DNA of 7,196 nt, taken from positions 1-7,196 of the forward strand of contig CAZTOB010000022.1 of assembly GCA_964615425.1 (NCBI GenBank). The letters run 5' to 3'. The stretch comes from CAYLVJ01 sp964615425. Lineage in GTDB: Bacteria; Patescibacteriota; Minisyncoccia; Minisyncoccales; CAYTKG01. Every line of letters begins with the position of its first letter. Positions within the stretch are counted from its first letter, which is position 1. Positions 4,284 to 7,196 of the stretch are shown here, piece after piece. The notes under the pieces were generated by a model that saw only the letters and a list, made by a program, of their open reading frames with translations, was not told the DNA's origin and searched no databases. The position numbers were made by a program, and so were the translations under genes.

Positions 4284-6295
4284 GAACCAGCTTTTTAAAA
4301 AAGAAGGGGGCAAGGTTTGTTAAAAAGATAAAAAGAATCTTTACCGGCCTTCCCTCGCTTAGGAAGTTGAAATTTTTCTTCAAGGTATTGGATAAAAAAG
4401 AAAAAATACTTTTCTTTTTCTTTTTACTTCTTTTTGCCCTGTCCTCCGCCGGGCTCGCCAAATCCCTGTATCTTACCAAAACATCGGCCGCGCCCGCCCG
4501 AGGAGGAAGCGTAGTTGAAGGAATGGTCGGCCAACCCCGGTTTGTAAACCCGGTTTTGGCTTCAAGTGACGTAGACTGGTCTTTGGTTGAGTTGACCTTT
4601 TCAGGTCTCATGACCTACAACAAAAAGGGGGACATTGTGTTCGGCCTTGCCGAAGATATTGAAATCAACGAAGAACAAACCATATATACCGTCACCCTTA
4701 AAGAAAACCTAAAATGGAGTGACGGAGAGGAAATAACGGCGGAGGATGTTTTGTTCACCTTTGAAACAATTCAGGACTCAGCCTACAAAAGCCCCGCTAT
4801 CTCAAACTGGGTGGGTGTCGAATGTAAAAAGATGACGGACAGAAAAGTAAGGTTCGAAATTGAAGAGCCATACTACCCTTTTAAAGAACGCCTTGTTTTT
4901 AAGATTATTCCCGAACACATCTTTAAAGAAGTTCCTCCGGAAAACTTCGCCTTAACAAGTTACAATTTACAAAAAGCAATAAGCAGCGGACCTTACGAGA
5001 TAAAAGAGGTAGGCTTCGACAAAGACGGCCAGATAGAACAAGTTAATCTGGTTCCCAACGAAAACTACCACGGAGAAAAACCTTTTATCGAAAACTTCAC
5101 ATTTGAATTTTTTAACAACAAAGAAGATCTTTTCCAAGCAATAAGGGACGGAAATGTCACGGCCGCAGCTCTTTTAGAGCCCCAGGAATTGAAAGAAGTT
5201 GAGTCAAAATCACTTCTTACTCACGAAGCTTTGATCCCCCGCTATTTCGGAGTATTTTTAAATGCCGAAACCCAAGAAATTTTTAAAAAAGAAGAGGTTA
5301 GAAAAGCTCTTCTTCAAAGCATAGAAAGGCAAAAGATAATAGACCGGGCTTTAATGGGAGAAGGCGTTGAAGTAACCTCTCCCCTGCTTCCAGAAATGTT
5401 TGAGGGAATAGAAGAAAGAGAACCAGAAGAAATTGAAAAAACTCCCCGGGAACTTCTTGAAGAAGCCGGCTTGGTAAAGATAAACGGCAAACTGGTTGAA
5501 GAAAGAAATGATTTTAACTTTTCCTCCCGCTTGGAAAATGGTAGTGAAGGAGGTGAAGTTGAAGATCTTCAAAAATGCCTCAGCCAGTTTCCAGATATTT
5601 ACCCCGACCAACAGGCAACCGGCTATTTCGGAGAAAAAACGGAACAAGCCGTCGTACTTTTTCAAGAAAAATACAAAGAAGATATTTTAGACCCCTGGGA
5701 TGTTGAAGAAGGCACGGGAGTGGTTTCCGAAACCACCCGTAAAAAACTAAATGAGGTTTGCAACAAGACGGAGGAAGAGGCAGCAGTAAAAATAGTATTA
5801 AGCACCGTAAATCAGCCTTTCTTGGTTAAAACAAGCCAGGTTTTAAAGGAAGAATGGGAAGAACTCGGTTTTGAAGTTGAAATACAACAGTTTGAGTTTA
5901 ATGAATTAAACCGGGAGATGATAAAGCCGAGAGACTACGAAATGCTTCTTTTTGGAGAAATGCTCGGTATGATACCCGACCCCTTCCCTTTTTGGCATTC
6001 TTCACGAACAAAACAGCCCGGTTTAAACCTCGCTCTTTACGAAAACGAAACCGTAGACGAACTTTTGGAAAAAGCAAGAGGAAGTAAAACCAAAGAAGAA
6101 TATCTGGAAAATTTAAACAAGTTTCAAGAAGAAATATTAAAAGACTCACCGGCTGTACTTCTTTTCGCTCCCAAATTCCACTACTTAGCCTCAAGTAAAA
6201 TTAAAGGGATCGAGTTTGGTAAGTTAGCCGGACCTGCCCAAAGATTCCAGGACATTCAAAGCTGGTACATTAAAACAAAAAGAGTTTGGGATTAA
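4280..6295 (+). CDS. Membrane-anchored family-5 solute-binding protein with inserted peptidoglycan-binding domain, 671 aa
   Basis: This is a probable extracytoplasmic peptide/oligopeptide-binding protein of the DppA/OppA class (SBP_bac_5). After a 42-residue, very basic N terminus comes one hydrophobic segment (about 43-65) without a lipobox Cys, so it is a membrane anchor or an uncleaved signal. The binding fold starts near 75 (EGMVGQPRFVNPVLAS). The signature YTVTLKENLKWSDG, followed by ITAEDVLFTFE, lies at 136-161, and ISSGPYEI at 234-241. The fold runs to LLEEAGLVKINGK (392-404), is interrupted at about 419-495 by a peptidoglycan-binding domain (LQKCL, ATGYFGEKTEQAVVLFQEKY, GTGVVSETTRKKLN), and resumes with VKIVLSTV (503-510) to the end. 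The GTG start overlaps the secG stop, and no earlier start is possible without entering secG. No permease or ATPase gene is in the window. Substrate is unknown. Confidence 0.9.
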   Translation: MRTSFLKKKGARFVKKIKRIFTGLPSLRKLKFFFKVLDKKEKILFFFFLLLFALSSAGLAKSLYLTKTSAAPARGGSVVEGMVGQPRFVNPVLASSDVDWSLVELTFSGLMTYNKKGDIVFGLAEDIEINEEQTIYTVTLKENLKWSDGEEITAEDVLFTFETIQDSAYKSPAISNWVGVECKKMTDRKVRFEIEEPYYPFKERLVFKIIPEHIFKEVPPENFALTSYNLQKAISSGPYEIKEVGFDKDGQIEQVNLVPNENYHGEKPFIENFTFEFFNNKEDLFQAIRDGNVTAAALLEPQELKEVESKSLLTHEALIPRYFGVFLNAETQEIFKKEEVRKALLQSIERQKIIDRALMGEGVEVTSPLLPEMFEGIEEREPEEIEKTPRELLEEAGLVKINGKLVEERNDFNFSSRLENGSEGGEVEDLQKCLSQFPDIYPDQQATGYFGEKTEQAVVLFQEKYKEDILDPWDVEEGTGVVSETTRKKLNEVCNKTEEEAAVKIVLSTVNQPFLVKTSQVLKEEWEELGFEVEIQQFEFNELNREMIKPRDYEMLLFGEMLGMIPDPFPFWHSSRTKQPGLNLALYENETVDELLEKARGSKTKEEYLENLNKFQEEILKDSPAVLLFAPKFHYLASSKIKGIEFGKLAGPAQRFQDIQSWYIKTKRVWD

Positions 6296-6318
6296 CGAAT
6301 TATTAATTTTTCTAAACC

Positions 6319-6900
6319 ATGAATAAAAAACCAAGTGTTCGCAGACTAAAAGAGATGGAAAAGGTTGTCTGGGACAAAGAATTCACCAGAGATCATCCCG
6401 AAAAAGAACTCTACAAAGTTTACAGAAACTTGAAAAGCGACAGAAAGTTAAGATACGATGTTACAGAGATAAAAGCTCAGATGCTGGGAGAAGAATTTAA
6501 CCGCACCAAGGGAAACTGCAACGACCAAGGTTTTCAAGAACTTTATACCGTTTTAAAAGGTGAAGCCATTTTTTATCTTCAAAAGTTCAAAAAAGAAATC
6601 GTAAACGATGTTTACGGGGTAAAAAGCCAAGAGGGAGAGTGGGTCATCATCCCTCCGAACTACTGGGTAATAACCATCAATCCCTCCCGGGAAAATATAC
6701 TAAAAACAGGCAACTGGGTTTCTGAAAAGACACAAAACCAGTACGAAGCTCTGGAAGAAATGGGGGGACCGTGCTACTTTTACACCGAAAAAGGTTGGCA
6801 GAAAAACAAAAATTACAAAGAAGTACCTGAATTAAGATTTGAAGAACCTCTTTTGAAAAGACCAGAAAATCTGGGCTTTCTAAGAGCAGGGATCGAATAA
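6319..6900 (+). CDS. Cupin phosphoglucose isomerase-like protein lacking metal-site histidines, 193 aa
   Basis: It resembles the archaeal-type, cupin-fold glucose-6-phosphate isomerase (PF06560; fructose-6-P/glucose-6-P interconversion). An N-terminal SVRRLKEME leads to YDVTEI with LGEEFNRTKG (46-65), then QELYTVLKGEAIFYLQ (73-88), then VIIPPNYWVITINPS (109-123), and a tail with NWVS, GGPCYF and YKEVPELRF. Length is typical. The odd point is the metal site. In the family the motif is TKGHxH...E...H. Here it reads TKGNCN (Asn66, Asn68), keeps Glu74, and has Val117 where the last His should be. As drawn it may be inactive, metal-free or repurposed. It sits 23 nt after the binding-protein gene with no Shine-Dalgarno, and a tRNA-Leu follows 5 nt after the stop. 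Confidence 0.85.
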   Translation: MNKKPSVRRLKEMEKVVWDKEFTRDHPEKELYKVYRNLKSDRKLRYDVTEIKAQMLGEEFNRTKGNCNDQGFQELYTVLKGEAIFYLQKFKKEIVNDVYGVKSQEGEWVIIPPNYWVITINPSRENILKTGNWVSEKTQNQYEALEEMGGPCYFYTEKGWQKNKNYKEVPELRFEEPLLKRPENLGFLRAGIE

Positions 6901-6905
6901 AAACA

Positions 6906-6992
6906 GCCGAGGTGGTGAAACTGGGAAACACGCTAGCTTCAGGGGCTAGTGCCCGCAAGGGCTTGTGGGTTCGAATCCCTCCCTCGGCACCA
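6906..6992 (+). tRNA. tRNA-Leu (anticodon CAG)
   Basis: It is a class II tRNA with acceptor stem GCCGAGG/CCTCGGC. The anticodon stem CTAGC/GCTAG holds the loop TTCAGGG, giving anticodon CAG at 6940-6942, which reads CUG. The variable arm is GCCC-GCAA-GGGC. The discriminator is A (6989), as expected for Leu, and CCA is encoded (6990-6992). The T stem GTGGG/CCCTC contains one T-T mismatch at the second pair (6966/6980). It starts 5 nt after the preceding stop codon, so it is probably cut out of the operon transcript. Confidence 0.95.
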
Positions 6993-6997
6993 AGTTC

Positions 6998-7073
6998 AGC
7001 CGGAAGCGGCAAAAATTAAAAGTTGAAACTCTTAAACAATTTTTTGTTTAGAAAACAGCCAATTTTTCCGGCT
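6998..7073 (+). repeat. Nested inverted repeats upstream of the RNase J gene
   Basis: AGCCGGAA (6998-7005) and TTCCGGCT (7066-7073) are perfect inverted copies 60 nt apart. They enclose a second dyad, TAAACAA-TTTT-TTGTTTA (7033-7050). The outer stem could close a leader structure in any transcript that reads from the tRNA into the RNase J gene. The repeats are visible; folding and role are inferred. Confidence 0.45.
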
Positions 7074-7107
7074 ATCTTTAACATTATTAAATTAACAAAA
7101 TTAAAAA

Positions 7108-7196
7108 ATGGCAAAAAAAGAAAAGAAACTACAGGTCATTCCTTTGGGCGGGCTGGACGGCATAGGACGAAACATGACGCTTGTGGAATGGGATAA
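7108..7196 (+). CDS. rnj: Ribonuclease J, N-terminal 29 codons (runs off the window)
   Basis: The visible part starts MAKKEKKLQVIPLGGLDGIG and continues RNMTLVEWD. This is the start of the metallo-beta-lactamase domain of RNase J (family pattern VIPLGGxxEIGKNMTVxE), a 5'-to-3' exo- and endonuclease in mRNA decay and rRNA processing. The metal-binding HxHxDH motif lies beyond the window edge, so activity cannot be judged. The ATG has only an AT-rich leader with no Shine-Dalgarno. Gly replaces the common Glu in the LEEIG segment (here LDGIG). Confidence 0.85.
   Translation, partial: MAKKEKKLQVIPLGGLDGIGRNMTLVEWD

Noticed and set aside
6677..7012. Minus-strand open frame containing GGIRTHKPLRALAPEAS
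   Set aside because: This is the well-known false translation of a tRNA gene (here tRNA-Leu) in reverse; the rest is antisense to the isomerase-like gene.
7023..7078. Promoter for RNase J (TTGAAA or TATCTT hexamers)
   Set aside because: The AT-rich region offers several poor -35/-10 pairs, none with both a good match and proper spacing.
1..7196. CRISPR array, insertion sequence, integrase or attachment site
   Set aside because: No regularly spaced direct repeats, transposase motifs or terminal inverted repeats were seen. Neither tRNA has an adjacent integrase or a visible duplicated 3' end within the window.

Overview
The window looks like a chromosomal piece of an AT-leaning, compact bacterial genome, most likely Candidate Phyla Radiation/Patescibacteria (Microgenomates or Parcubacteria type). 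This is an inference from several traits together. They are an archaeal-type cupin phosphoglucose isomerase-like protein, a secreted protein carrying the TGYFG...AV..FQ form of peptidoglycan-binding domain common in those genomes, very short intergenic gaps, core genes without clear Shine-Dalgarno (SD) sequences, and an RNase J gene. No rRNA or other phylogenetic marker is present to prove it.

Layout, left to right. Positions 1-84 hold nothing I can name. A tRNA-Ser(GGA) lies on the minus strand (85-171) with its own promoter just outside the terminator of the chaperonin operon (210-236). groEL (255-1901) and groES (1921-2214) form a minus-strand heat-shock operon. Its sigma-70-type promoter (2268-2295) overlaps a CIRCE-type HrcA operator (2237-2263) that has one degenerate half. 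Next comes an island of five very small minus-strand genes (2339-3607): a tandem zinc-ribbon protein (79 aa), a Cys-rich 73-aa protein with a GTG start, a CxxC...CxxC 56-aa protein, and an overlapping pair made of a 48-aa CxC...CxxH protein and a 58-aa single-pass membrane protein. All five have strong SD sequences, and similar GGCAGG-type hairpins separate them.

An AT-rich divergent region (3608-3719) leads to a plus-strand operon. It contains a YvlD/holin-4-2 family membrane protein, secG, a membrane-anchored family-5 solute-binding protein with a peptidoglycan-binding domain inserted in its C-terminal half, and a cupin phosphoglucose isomerase-like protein that has lost the histidines of its metal site. 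A tRNA-Leu(CAG) follows directly, and the window ends in the first 29 codons of an RNase J gene.

How the parts may work together: groESL is a conventional HrcA-type stress operon. The plus-strand operon is envelope-centred (membrane protein, translocon subunit, wall-associated binding protein). The small-gene island is the least explained region and the best candidate for something undescribed. Its Cys-rich products may bind zinc, but their function cannot be read from the sequence.
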